Below, piece after piece: positions 1-6,407 of a DNA stretch of 35,525 nt (the stretch's first letter is position 1; every line of letters begins with the position of its first letter). Position numbers and translations under genes: made by a program. Below the pieces are notes generated by a model. The model did no database searches. It had not been told where the DNA came from and saw only the letters and a list, made by a program, of their open reading frames with translations. Source of the DNA: Acidovorax sp. (GTDB taxonomy: Bacteria > Pseudomonadota > Gammaproteobacteria > Burkholderiales > Burkholderiaceae_C); the NCBI GenBank assembly GCA_004210805.1, contig SDXZ01000011.1, positions 1-35,525 on the forward strand, in the 5' to 3' direction.

Positions 1-493
1 GCTCGACCACATCGGCCGCATCGCCTACACCGCGCAATCGAACCGCGCCGACCCGGTGGCGCTGGAGCGGTTCTGCACCCACTTCAACTACGAGCCCATG
101 GCCTTTGCCACGGCCGATGCGCAGGGCCAGCCGTGTTACCACACCAACGTGATGCTCTGCGTGGGCACCAACTTCGCGCTGGGCGGATTCCACCTGATCA
201 CCGACCCCGCGCGGCGAGACGCGGTGCGCGAGCGGCTGCGTGAGACCGGCCGCGATGTGGTCGAACTGAGCGCCCAGCAGATCGGCGAATTCGCAGGCAA
301 CGCGCTGGAGCTGACCGGCGCCCAGGGGCGCCTGCTGGCGTTGTCGTCGCGCGCTGCGGCGAGCCTGATGGGTGAGCAAAAAGCCGTCATCGAGCGCAGC
401 GCCACACTGCTGCCGCTCGCCGTGCCCACCATTGAGCTGGCCGGTGGCTCGGTGCGCTGCATGCTGGCGGGCGTGCACCTGGCGCGGCGCTAG
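1..493 (+). CDS. ctlX: Arginine deiminase-fold hydrolase (CtlX-like), 3' part only
   Basis: The reading frame is already open at base 2, so this is the C-terminal 163 residues of a gene starting outside the window; the internal GTG/ATG codons are not the start. Visible motifs fit the guanidino-group-modifying family (arginine deiminase, dimethylargininase, citrulline hydrolase CtlX). YHTNVMLCVG carries the catalytic His, FAGNALEL is a conserved core segment, and GGSVRCML near the C-terminus carries the nucleophilic Cys. Enzymes of this fold hydrolyse the guanidino or ureido carbon of arginine or citrulline derivatives in the cytoplasm. The family is clear from the motifs; the exact substrate is inferred. 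The gene ends at TAG and is followed by a dispersed repeat, then by a convergent gene. Confidence 0.8.
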   Translation, partial: LDHIGRIAYTAQSNRADPVALERFCTHFNYEPMAFATADAQGQPCYHTNVMLCVGTNFALGGFHLITDPARRDAVRERLRETGRDVVELSAQQIGEFAGNALELTGAQGRLLALSSRAAASLMGEQKAVIERSATLLPLAVPTIELAGGSVRCMLAGVHLARR

Positions 494-577
494 GCTTCAA
501 CGGCCCTGCCGCGCTGACAACCCCGAAGGCGCGGCCTCGGTACGCGTCAACCCCTATTTCGACCCGGAAATATGAAT

Positions 578-633
578 AAAAATGGTGCCTAGCGCTTGAT
601 ATGCAAGCACTCTTAGCTATATTTTTAATAGCA
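578..633 (+). repeat. Dispersed AT-rich hairpin repeat, copy A (intergenic)
   Basis: This AT-rich island lies between two convergent genes. It begins AAAAATGG, has a central hairpin AGCGCTTG-atatg-CAAGCACT, and ends with a second hairpin GCTAT-N-ATAGC. Related copies lie at 22151-22205, 13207-13262 and 35325-35379; they share the GCGCTTgAT core and AT-rich flanks. Its position between convergent genes means it could also act as a transcript end. From memory, very similar short repeats occur in many copies in Comamonadaceae genomes; that part is recalled and was not checked. Confidence 0.7.
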
Positions 634-689
634 AATGGCATGGGGATGCTCCCCCGCATTCAGGCGGGTTGGCCGCAGCACGCGGCGAA

Positions 690-1034
690 CTACGGGCGAG
701 GCACCTCGGTCGTCGTCAGCCGCGCATCGCAACCCACGCCTGCGGCAATCCAGCGCCGGGCCAGCCAGGCCATCGGCGCTGCAATCCACCGGTGGCGCAG
801 GCCGGTCACGCTGCCGGGGTCGGCCACCATGCCGCACAGGTAGCGCGTCTCCGCGTCGTCCCAGCGCAGCGCCACACATGCGCCATGGCGGCGGCGCGAC
901 ACCACCATGCCCAGTGGGCAGGGTTCGGCCAGGCAGCACAGGCCGCAGCCGTTGCAGGTCGCGCCTTCGGCCGGCTTGGGCGGTGCATCGGCGTGCAGCC
1001 AGACCACGGCAGGGCGCGGGGTGGAGGGCGTCAT
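690..1034 (-). CDS. YkgJ-type cysteine-cluster protein
   Basis: A protein of 114 residues. The N-terminal third holds a dense cysteine cluster, CNGCGLCCLAEPCP, with another Cys in YLCGM. This spacing is typical of YkgJ-family proteins, which are thought to chelate zinc or an iron-sulfur centre; no enzymatic role is established. The C-terminal half is Trp/Arg/Ala-rich with the conserved-looking RHRWIAAPMAWLARRW. The ATG at 1034 is chosen because it directly precedes the conserved region. The frame stays open far upstream, but that part is antisense to the ABC receptor gene and is a GC-bias artefact. The ribosome binding site is poor. It is transcribed convergently with the hydrolase fragment and divergently from the ABC operon. 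Confidence 0.75.
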   Translation of the reverse strand: MTPSTPRPAVVWLHADAPPKPAEGATCNGCGLCCLAEPCPLGMVVSRRRHGACVALRWDDAETRYLCGMVADPGSVTGLRHRWIAAPMAWLARRWIAAGVGCDARLTTTEVPRP

Positions 1035-1141
1035 GGCGCCATTGTGCCGACCGGGCCGTCTGAAGTTACCCAGGCTCTGGTCCGGGCGTCGCCGCGTGCG
1101 GGCTGCTGGCTTTTCAACACCTGGTGCCAAAACACGCAACC

Positions 1142-1194
1142 GCTGCTGCAAACCCAGCAGCACGGCAACGCCGCACGCATGCATTGATGTGCGG
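1142..1194. promoter_or_regulatory. Candidate upstream activator sites (two inverted repeats)
   Basis: Two adjacent dyads are seen: GCTGCTG-caaacc-CAGCAGC (1142-1161, 7-bp arms) and CCGCAC-N12-GTGCGG (1171-1194, 6-bp arms). They lie roughly 100-150 bp upstream of the sigma-54 promoter at 1293, the usual distance for enhancer-binding activators. Assignment to the activator at 8288-9469 is inference; the two dyads differ in sequence, so at most one may be its true site. Confidence 0.45.
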
Positions 1195-1292
1195 CCACCC
1201 CGGCGTTGCGGGTGGAGGTACGCCCTCGCCTCACAGGCTCGCGCCCAACGCCCGGCCCATGTGCGATTTCTGCATAAGCAGCCTCGACGCCA

Positions 1293-1307
1293 TGGCACGC
1301 GGGTTGC
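1293..1307 (+). promoter_or_regulatory. Sigma-54 (RpoN) -24/-12 promoter of the ABC operon
   Basis: The sequence TGGCACG-CGGG-TTGC matches the RpoN consensus TGGCACG-N4-TTGC at every conserved position, with the invariant GG and GC exactly 10 bases apart. It points toward the receptor gene starting at 1407. Transcription would start near 1318, leaving a leader of about 90 bases. A sigma-54 activator gene lies in the same locus (8288-9469). Confidence 0.85.
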
Positions 1308-1406
1308 GAAAGTGGCCGGGTCTTCGACCGCGGCGGCGGCAACGCCCGGTCTTTGTGAATGGACACACCACCACCCACTGAACCCACTGGAAAGAAGGAA
1401 CTCCTG

Positions 1407-2429
1407 ATGCTTGATCTGTCGAAACGCTTCCTGCTGGTCTCGGCCCTGGCGCTGGGCCTGGCGGCCCCCGCCGCCGCGCAAAAGCTGGAGAAATCCGAAA
1501 TCCGCTACCAGGGCTGGGCGGGCCAGGTGGCCTGGATCGAACTGGCCGAGGACCTGGGCTACCTCGCCCCGCTCAAGACCAAGTGGGTCGGCAACACCAT
1601 CAGCGGCCCGCAGGACATCCAGGCCGTGGTGACCGGCGATGTGGACGTGGGTGGCGCGTTCTACGGCGCCATCGCCAAACTGGCGGCCAAGAAGGCGCCC
1701 ATCAAGGCCGTGCTGGGCTACTACGGCTCCGACGACAACACCTACAACGGCTACTACGTCAAGGAAGACAGCCCTATCAAGGGCCCGCGCGACCTGATCG
1801 GCAAAAAGGTGGCCGTGAACACGCTGGGCGCGCACCACGAATTCATGCTGCGCGAGTACCTGGAGCGCGGCAAGGTCACCACCGCCGAGGCCAAGCAGGT
1901 CACGCTCGTCGCCACACCCCCGGTGACAGGCGAGCAGGCGCTGCGCCAAGGCCACGTCGAGGTCTCCACACTGGGCGGCGTGCTGCGCGACAAGGCGCTC
2001 GAGCGTGGCGGCATCCGCCCGCTGTTCAAGGACCGCGACCTGTTCGGCAACTTCACCGGCGGCGCACTGGTGCTGCACACCAAGTTCATCGACCAAAACC
2101 CCAACACCAGCCGCCACCTGGTGTCGGCGCTGGCCCGCTCCATCGAGTGGGCGCGCAACTCGCCGCCGGCTGAAGTGCAGGCGCGCTTCACCAAGATCAT
2201 CGAGGGCCGCAAGCGCGCGGAGAACGCCGATTCGATCCAGTACTGGAAGAGCACCGGCGTGGCCGGCAAGGGGGGCCTCATCACCGACAAGGAACTGCAG
2301 ATCTGGATCGACTGGCTGGTGAAAGACGAGGTGATCAAGCCCGGCCAGCTCAAGGCGGCCGATCTGTACACCAACGCGTTCAACCCCTACGCCAACGGCG
2401 GCGTGGACAAACTGGCGGCCAGCAAATGA
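1407..2429 (+). CDS. NMT1/SsuA-type ABC transporter substrate-binding protein
   Basis: A periplasmic receptor of 340 residues. The start at 1407 is chosen because AAGGA lies 8 bases upstream and because a clean Sec signal peptide follows (LSKRFLLVSALALGLAAPAAA, probable cleavage after Ala24). The upstream ATG at 1359 would bury that signal. The fold is that of receptors for sulfonates, taurine, nitrate or thiamine precursors: an early beta strand leading to the GTISGPQD-like NTISGPQDIQ segment, then VVTGDVDVGGAFYGA, then the hinge segment DLIGKKVAVNTLG. The ligand cannot be read from the sequence. The stop overlaps the ATPase start (ATGA), so the two are translationally coupled. A sigma-54 promoter lies about 100 bases upstream. 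Confidence 0.88.
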   Translation: MLDLSKRFLLVSALALGLAAPAAAQKLEKSEIRYQGWAGQVAWIELAEDLGYLAPLKTKWVGNTISGPQDIQAVVTGDVDVGGAFYGAIAKLAAKKAPIKAVLGYYGSDDNTYNGYYVKEDSPIKGPRDLIGKKVAVNTLGAHHEFMLREYLERGKVTTAEAKQVTLVATPPVTGEQALRQGHVEVSTLGGVLRDKALERGGIRPLFKDRDLFGNFTGGALVLHTKFIDQNPNTSRHLVSALARSIEWARNSPPAEVQARFTKIIEGRKRAENADSIQYWKSTGVAGKGGLITDKELQIWIDWLVKDEVIKPGQLKAADLYTNAFNPYANGGVDKLAASK

Positions 2430-3313
2430 GCAATCTCCTCCATCCATATTCCACCGCCACTGCCCCGGCCAAGATCCGCTTCGAGCATGTGACCAAGGAG
2501 TTCACGGTGCGCGCCGACGATGGCGGTCCGTCCAAGCGTTTTGTCGCTGTGCAAGACGTCACGCTCGATATCCGTCCCGGTGAATTCCTGGTGCTGGTCG
2601 GCCCCAGTGGCTGCGGCAAATCGACGCTGCTCGACCTGCTGGCCGGCCTCACGCCGCCTACCAGCGGCCGGGTGCTCATCGACGGAAAGGCCATCACCGG
2701 TCCCGCGCGGGACCGGGGGGTGGTGTTCCAGCAGTACGCGCTGTTTCCGTGGCTCACCGCGCTGGACAACGTGGCCTTCGGCCTCGAAGTCGCGGGCCTG
2801 GGCAAGCGCGAGCGCCGCGAGAAGGCCGCGCACTACCTGCAGCTGGTGGGCCTCTCCGACTTTGCACAGCGCTACCCGCACGAGCTGTCAGGCGGCATGA
2901 AGCAGCGCGTGGCGATTGCCCGCAGCCTGGCGTACGAGCCCCAGGTGCTGCTGATGGACGAGCCCTTCGCCGCGCTGGACGCGCAGACCCGCGAGACGCT
3001 GCAGGAAGAGCTGGTGGACATCTGGCAGCGCACCGGCAAGACCATCGTGTTCATCACCCACGGCATTGACGAGGCCGTGGTGCTGGGCCAGCGCGTGGCG
3101 GTCATGACCACCCGTCCCGGCCGCATCAAGGAGATCGTGGACATCCCCGAGTCGCTGCGCGCCGACACCGACGACATCCGCTCGCTGCCGCTGTTCGGCG
3201 AGCTGCGCCACCGCATCTGGGGCCTGCTGCACGACGAGGTCGCGTCCGCGCGCCACGAACGCCGCAGCCGCATCGCCGCCCAACCCGTCATCAAGGAGTC
3301 TCACCATGTCTGA
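2426..3313 (+). CDS. SsuB/TauB/NrtD-type ABC transporter ATPase
   Basis: A cytoplasmic nucleotide-binding subunit of 295 residues that powers uptake of the ligand bound by the preceding receptor. All ABC motifs are present: Walker A GPSGCGKST (residues 59-67), Q-loop VVFQQYALFPWL, signature LSGGMKQRVAIARSL, Walker B VLLMDEPFAALD, and H-loop ITHGIDEAV. The Q-loop sequence with ALFPW is characteristic of the nitrate/sulfonate/taurine subfamily. The first 40 residues carry a short extension before the usual beta strand. It starts with a 4-base overlap of the receptor gene and ends 8 bases inside the permease gene, so the three genes form a tight operon. Confidence 0.92.
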   Translation: MSNLLHPYSTATAPAKIRFEHVTKEFTVRADDGGPSKRFVAVQDVTLDIRPGEFLVLVGPSGCGKSTLLDLLAGLTPPTSGRVLIDGKAITGPARDRGVVFQQYALFPWLTALDNVAFGLEVAGLGKRERREKAAHYLQLVGLSDFAQRYPHELSGGMKQRVAIARSLAYEPQVLLMDEPFAALDAQTRETLQEELVDIWQRTGKTIVFITHGIDEAVVLGQRVAVMTTRPGRIKEIVDIPESLRADTDDIRSLPLFGELRHRIWGLLHDEVASARHERRSRIAAQPVIKESHHV

Positions 3314-4166
3314 CATCGCCCTGCCCGCGCAAGGAGCGCAGCTTCCCGCTTCATCTTCCACTCTGCCGACAGCGCCCCAGCTGCCCACGCTCTGGCTGCG
3401 CCTGGCGCGCCGCGTGTTCAACGGCGCCTGGCGATCGGGACTGGTGCTGGCACTCGCTGCGCTGTGGGAGCTGGCGCCCCGGCTGGGCCTGACCGACCCC
3501 ACCTTTTTGCCTCCACTGACCGAAGTGCTGGCCGCAGGCTGGGTGCTGGCGCAAAACGGCCAGCTGTGGGAACACACCTCCGTCAGCCTCGCGCGCTCGC
3601 TGGGAGGGCTGTCGATTGCCGTCGCGATTGCCATTCCGCTGGGGCTGGCCATTGGCTGGTACCAGCGCCTGGGCCAGGCGGTCAACCCGCTGATCGAGCT
3701 GCTGCGCAACACCGCGCCGCTGGCGCTGCTGCCGGTGTTTTTGCTGCTGCTGGGCATTGGCGAGGTGTCCAAGCTGTCCATCGTGGTCTATGCCTGCGCC
3801 TGGCCGCTGCTGCTCAACACCATCGCCGCCGTGCGCCAGGTGGACCCGCTGCTCATCAAGTCCGCACGCACCATGGGCGCCACGCCGCGCCAGCTGTTCG
3901 TCAAGGTGATCCTGCCCGCCTCGGTGCCCACGATCTTCGTCGGCATCCGCCTGGCTGCTGCTTCGGCCATGTTGGTGCTGATCGCTGCAGAAATGGTGGG
4001 CGCGAAGGCCGGGCTGGGCTACCTGATCATCTATGCGCAGTACAGCTTCCTCATCGGCGACATGTACTTCGGCATCATCGCGATCACGGCCATTGGTGTG
4101 AGCCTGAACTTCGCTCTGCAAAAGCTGGAGCGGCATTTCACCGCCTGGCAGGGTATGGCGCGCTGA
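3306..4166 (+). CDS. SsuC/TauC-type ABC transporter permease
   Basis: An inner-membrane subunit of 286 residues with about six hydrophobic segments. After a Pro/Ala-rich N-terminus the first helix begins near GLVLALAALWELA. The conserved EAA loop that docks with the ATPase is seen as SARTMGATPRQLFVKVILPASVPTIFVGIR in overlapping parts (3870-3950). This places it in the binding-protein-dependent transport family that serves sulfonates, taurine and nitrate. The start overlaps the end of the ATPase gene by 8 bases. A bidirectional terminator follows the stop. It presumably works as a homodimer with two ATPase subunits. Confidence 0.92.
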   Translation: MSDIALPAQGAQLPASSSTLPTAPQLPTLWLRLARRVFNGAWRSGLVLALAALWELAPRLGLTDPTFLPPLTEVLAAGWVLAQNGQLWEHTSVSLARSLGGLSIAVAIAIPLGLAIGWYQRLGQAVNPLIELLRNTAPLALLPVFLLLLGIGEVSKLSIVVYACAWPLLLNTIAAVRQVDPLLIKSARTMGATPRQLFVKVILPASVPTIFVGIRLAAASAMLVLIAAEMVGAKAGLGYLIIYAQYSFLIGDMYFGIIAITAIGVSLNFALQKLERHFTAWQGMAR

Positions 4167-4204
4167 AGCGGTAGTGGCCCGACATTCGTCGGCGTCACCC
4201 CAGC

Positions 4205-4240
4205 AAAAAGGCCGCTGCGTGCAAACGCGGTGGCCTTTTT
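4205..4240. terminator. Bidirectional intrinsic terminator
   Basis: The hairpin AAAAAGGCCGC-N-GCGGTGGCCTTTTT lies between the permease stop and the ferredoxin stop, two convergent genes. A-tract and T-tract on the two arms let it work in both directions. The stem has one bulged T. Confidence 0.85.
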
Positions 4241-4292
4241 GGTTGGGGTGCAGCGACAGGGGTGCGGGCCCTGCGCACTCGTGCCGTTGAGT

Positions 4293-4664
4293 TCAGCGCA
4301 GCGCGGCGCCCAGCAGGTGATAGCTCTGGTCCAGCCGTGCGGTGCTGCCGTCGCGCACATCCCAGCCTACGGCGCGGCGGTAGCTGCCCCACAGCGGGGC
4401 CGCCGGCTGCGTAGGACTCACATCGGCCTGGGCCTCGGCAAGCGTTGCCAGGGGCACGGTCTGCGGCGCCACGTACAGCGCGTCCACCGGGCAATACAAC
4501 TCACACATGAAGCAGGTCTGGCAGTCCGCCTGCCGCGCAATGGCCGGCAGGCCCACAGCGTGCGTGCCCGACGCGGCAGGGGCCGCATCAAACACGCGCG
4601 TGGGGCACACCGCCACGCAGATGTTGCAGCCCGTGCAGCGGGCAGCGTCAATCAGTTCGATCAT
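4293..4664 (-). CDS. Two-cluster [4Fe-4S] ferredoxin with C-terminal tail (partner of flavoprotein)
   Basis: A protein of 123 residues. Two classical [4Fe-4S] motifs are visible: Cys10-x2-Cys13-x2-Cys16-x3-Cys20-Pro and Cys48-x2-Cys51-x2-Cys54-x3-Cys58-Pro. All eight ligands are present. After residue 70 comes a tail of about 50 residues with PLWGSYRRAVGWDVRD, unusual for a soluble ferredoxin. Such a tail recalls AprB, whose C-terminal arm wraps around its flavoprotein partner; that comparison is inference. Its start overlaps the stop of the flavoprotein gene by 4 bases (ATGA), so the two are very likely made together as an electron-transfer complex in the cytoplasm. Confidence 0.88.
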   Translation of the reverse strand: MIELIDAARCTGCNICVAVCPTRVFDAAPAASGTHAVGLPAIARQADCQTCFMCELYCPVDALYVAPQTVPLATLAEAQADVSPTQPAAPLWGSYRRAVGWDVRDGSTARLDQSYHLLGAALR

Positions 4665-6313
4665 GCTGCGGCCACCTCACGCTCGGTGGAGGTGCCACGG
4701 CCGGCTGGCTGGCGAGCCACCCACACCTGCTGCAGCCCGCCCACCACCACATGGTGCTGCTGGGCTGGGTCGATCTGGGCATAGTCGGTGCGACGGTGCA
4801 TGCCGCGGGTCTCGGTGCGCGCCAATGCGCTTTGGTACATCCAGCGCGCATGGGCCAGCAGGGCCACGGCCTGGCGGGTGCGCCGCTGGGCCTCAGGCAA
4901 GGCCGGACCGCTGCGCTCGGCCAGCGACCACAGTGCGTCCAGGCGCTGCAGCGAAGGCTCCAGCCCATCGCGGCTGCGAAACCAGTTGCGCTCCAGCGGG
5001 AAAACTTCGGCCTGCACGGCCGCCACCAGGGCTTGCGGGTCGATGCGCTGTGCGGCCGTATCGCCCACCTGCGAACGCGCCGCCAGGCCCACCTGCCCCG
5101 CACGCCACACAGGCGCTTTGGCGGGCGTGCTGCGGTGCGCCAGTGCGTGGTCAGCGGCACCCGCCCCGGACCAGAACCCGGTGGACAAAGCCCAGGCCGC
5201 GTTGTGGCTGCCGCCGCCAGTGAAGCCCCCGCAGATGGGCTCGCGCGAGGCCACGTCGCCCGAGGCGTACAGCCCCGGCACGCGCGTTGCGCAGTCGAGC
5301 CCCTGCAACTGCAGGCCGCCGGTGCCACGCACGGTGCCTTCGAGCCGCAGGGTGATGGGAAACGGCTGGGTGAAAGGGTCCTGACCCAGCCGGTCAAAAG
5401 GCAAGAAGAAATTGGGCTGGGCCTGCCGCATCCAGGCGCGCACCGCACCATCGGCCTTGTCGAGCACGGCATACACCGGCTCGCTGATGAGGCGCCGCGC
5501 AATGATGCTGCGGCCTTGCGAAGAGCCCGCGCCCTCGATCACGGCGCCACCCGGTTCGCGAAAAGTCGCCCAGTTGTAGAACAGCGATTTGGTCACGCTG
5601 GAAAACGTGGGCCCGAGGCCGTAGGCGCTCGAGAACTCCATGCCCGAGAACACAGCGCCTGCCTCGGCCGCCATCAGGTGGCCGTCGCCGGTGAGCACGT
5701 CCGTGCCCAGCGCCTTGCTCAAGAAGGCGCAGCCACCGCTGGCCAGCACCACCGCGCCCGCATGCACGGCCCAGGGCTTGTCGCCCGGCTCGGCCACCCC
5801 GGTGGCGCCGCGCAGCTGGCCGTGGGCATCCACCAGCAGTTCGAGCGCGGGGTGGTGGTCGAGGATGCGGACACCTGCAGCCTTCACCCGCTTGCGCATC
5901 AGGCGCATGTATTCAGGCCCCTGAAGCGAATTGCGCCGCTCGTTGCCCGCATCGTCCACCGGGAAGGGGTAGCCCCAGTCGGCCAGCTGCTGCAGGTTGT
6001 GCCAGGTCTGGTCGAGCACGCGGTCCATCCACCCGTGGCTGGCCAGAAAGCCGCCGACGGTTTCGCGCTGCGCCTTGGCGGCAGAGCGCGCCTGCAGGTC
6101 GGGCGGCACCCACCAGGTGCCGGTGCCCGAGGGTGCGGTGGCGCCCGAGGTACCGCAGAAGCCCTTGTCCACCAGGATCACGCTTGCGCCGCGTGCCGCA
6201 GCCGCAATGGCGGCCCAGGTGCCGGCCGGGCCGCCGCCGATCACCAGCACATCGGCTTCGTGGGTGGGGTGCGCCAGGCGTTCGGCGTGGCGGGTGTCGA
6301 AGGTTTCAGGCAT
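4661..6313 (-). CDS. FAD-dependent oxidoreductase, fumarate reductase/AprA-like
   Basis: A flavoprotein of 550 residues. The N-terminal dinucleotide-binding site is VLVIGGGPAGTWAAIAAAARG (residues 23-43), followed by VILVDKG. Near the end of the FAD domain lies GLYASGDVASREPICGGFTGGG, which closes over the flavin. The overall build is that of the fumarate reductase/succinate dehydrogenase/adenylylsulfate reductase flavoprotein group, with a helical C-terminal domain. The start at 6313 has GGAG 7 bases upstream; the frame is open further upstream but only into noncoding sequence. The overlap with the ferredoxin gene supports an AprAB-like pair. The substrate is unknown. Adenylylsulfate reductase itself is unlikely in an organism of this kind. 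Confidence 0.88.
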   Translation of the reverse strand: MPETFDTRHAERLAHPTHEADVLVIGGGPAGTWAAIAAAARGASVILVDKGFCGTSGATAPSGTGTWWVPPDLQARSAAKAQRETVGGFLASHGWMDRVLDQTWHNLQQLADWGYPFPVDDAGNERRNSLQGPEYMRLMRKRVKAAGVRILDHHPALELLVDAHGQLRGATGVAEPGDKPWAVHAGAVVLASGGCAFLSKALGTDVLTGDGHLMAAEAGAVFSGMEFSSAYGLGPTFSSVTKSLFYNWATFREPGGAVIEGAGSSQGRSIIARRLISEPVYAVLDKADGAVRAWMRQAQPNFFLPFDRLGQDPFTQPFPITLRLEGTVRGTGGLQLQGLDCATRVPGLYASGDVASREPICGGFTGGGSHNAAWALSTGFWSGAGAADHALAHRSTPAKAPVWRAGQVGLAARSQVGDTAAQRIDPQALVAAVQAEVFPLERNWFRSRDGLEPSLQRLDALWSLAERSGPALPEAQRRTRQAVALLAHARWMYQSALARTETRGMHRRTDYAQIDPAQQHHVVVGGLQQVWVARQPAGRGTSTEREVAAA

Positions 6314-6407
6314 GAAAAACTCCAAGGGGGTGAAACAAGAACGGGCGGCGCACGACGGCAGAACGCCGCTGCCGCGCCCGCCATGCGGACCACGGCAGCA
6401 GCGGGCA

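Larger units (their letters stand above)
1035..1406. other. Long divergent intergenic region with control sites
   Basis: 372 bases with no credible gene. It separates the cysteine-cluster gene (minus) from the ABC operon (plus). It contains two inverted repeats (1142-1161 and 1171-1194), a short dyad CTGC-ATAA-GCAG (1269-1280) and a sigma-54 promoter (1293-1307). The order, upstream activator sites then about 100-150 bp then -24/-12 box then about 100 bp leader, is that of an enhancer-dependent promoter. Confidence 0.7.

Noticed and set aside
690-2447. One long minus-strand gene including the cysteine-cluster protein
   Set aside because: The part beyond 1034 is antisense to the ABC receptor and carries no motif; the conserved region begins at the ATG at 1034.
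4661-6313. Flavoprotein as true adenylylsulfate reductase or fumarate reductase
   Set aside because: No membrane anchor, qmo, sat or dsr genes are nearby, and the partner ferredoxin is shorter than AprB; only family-level similarity is supported.
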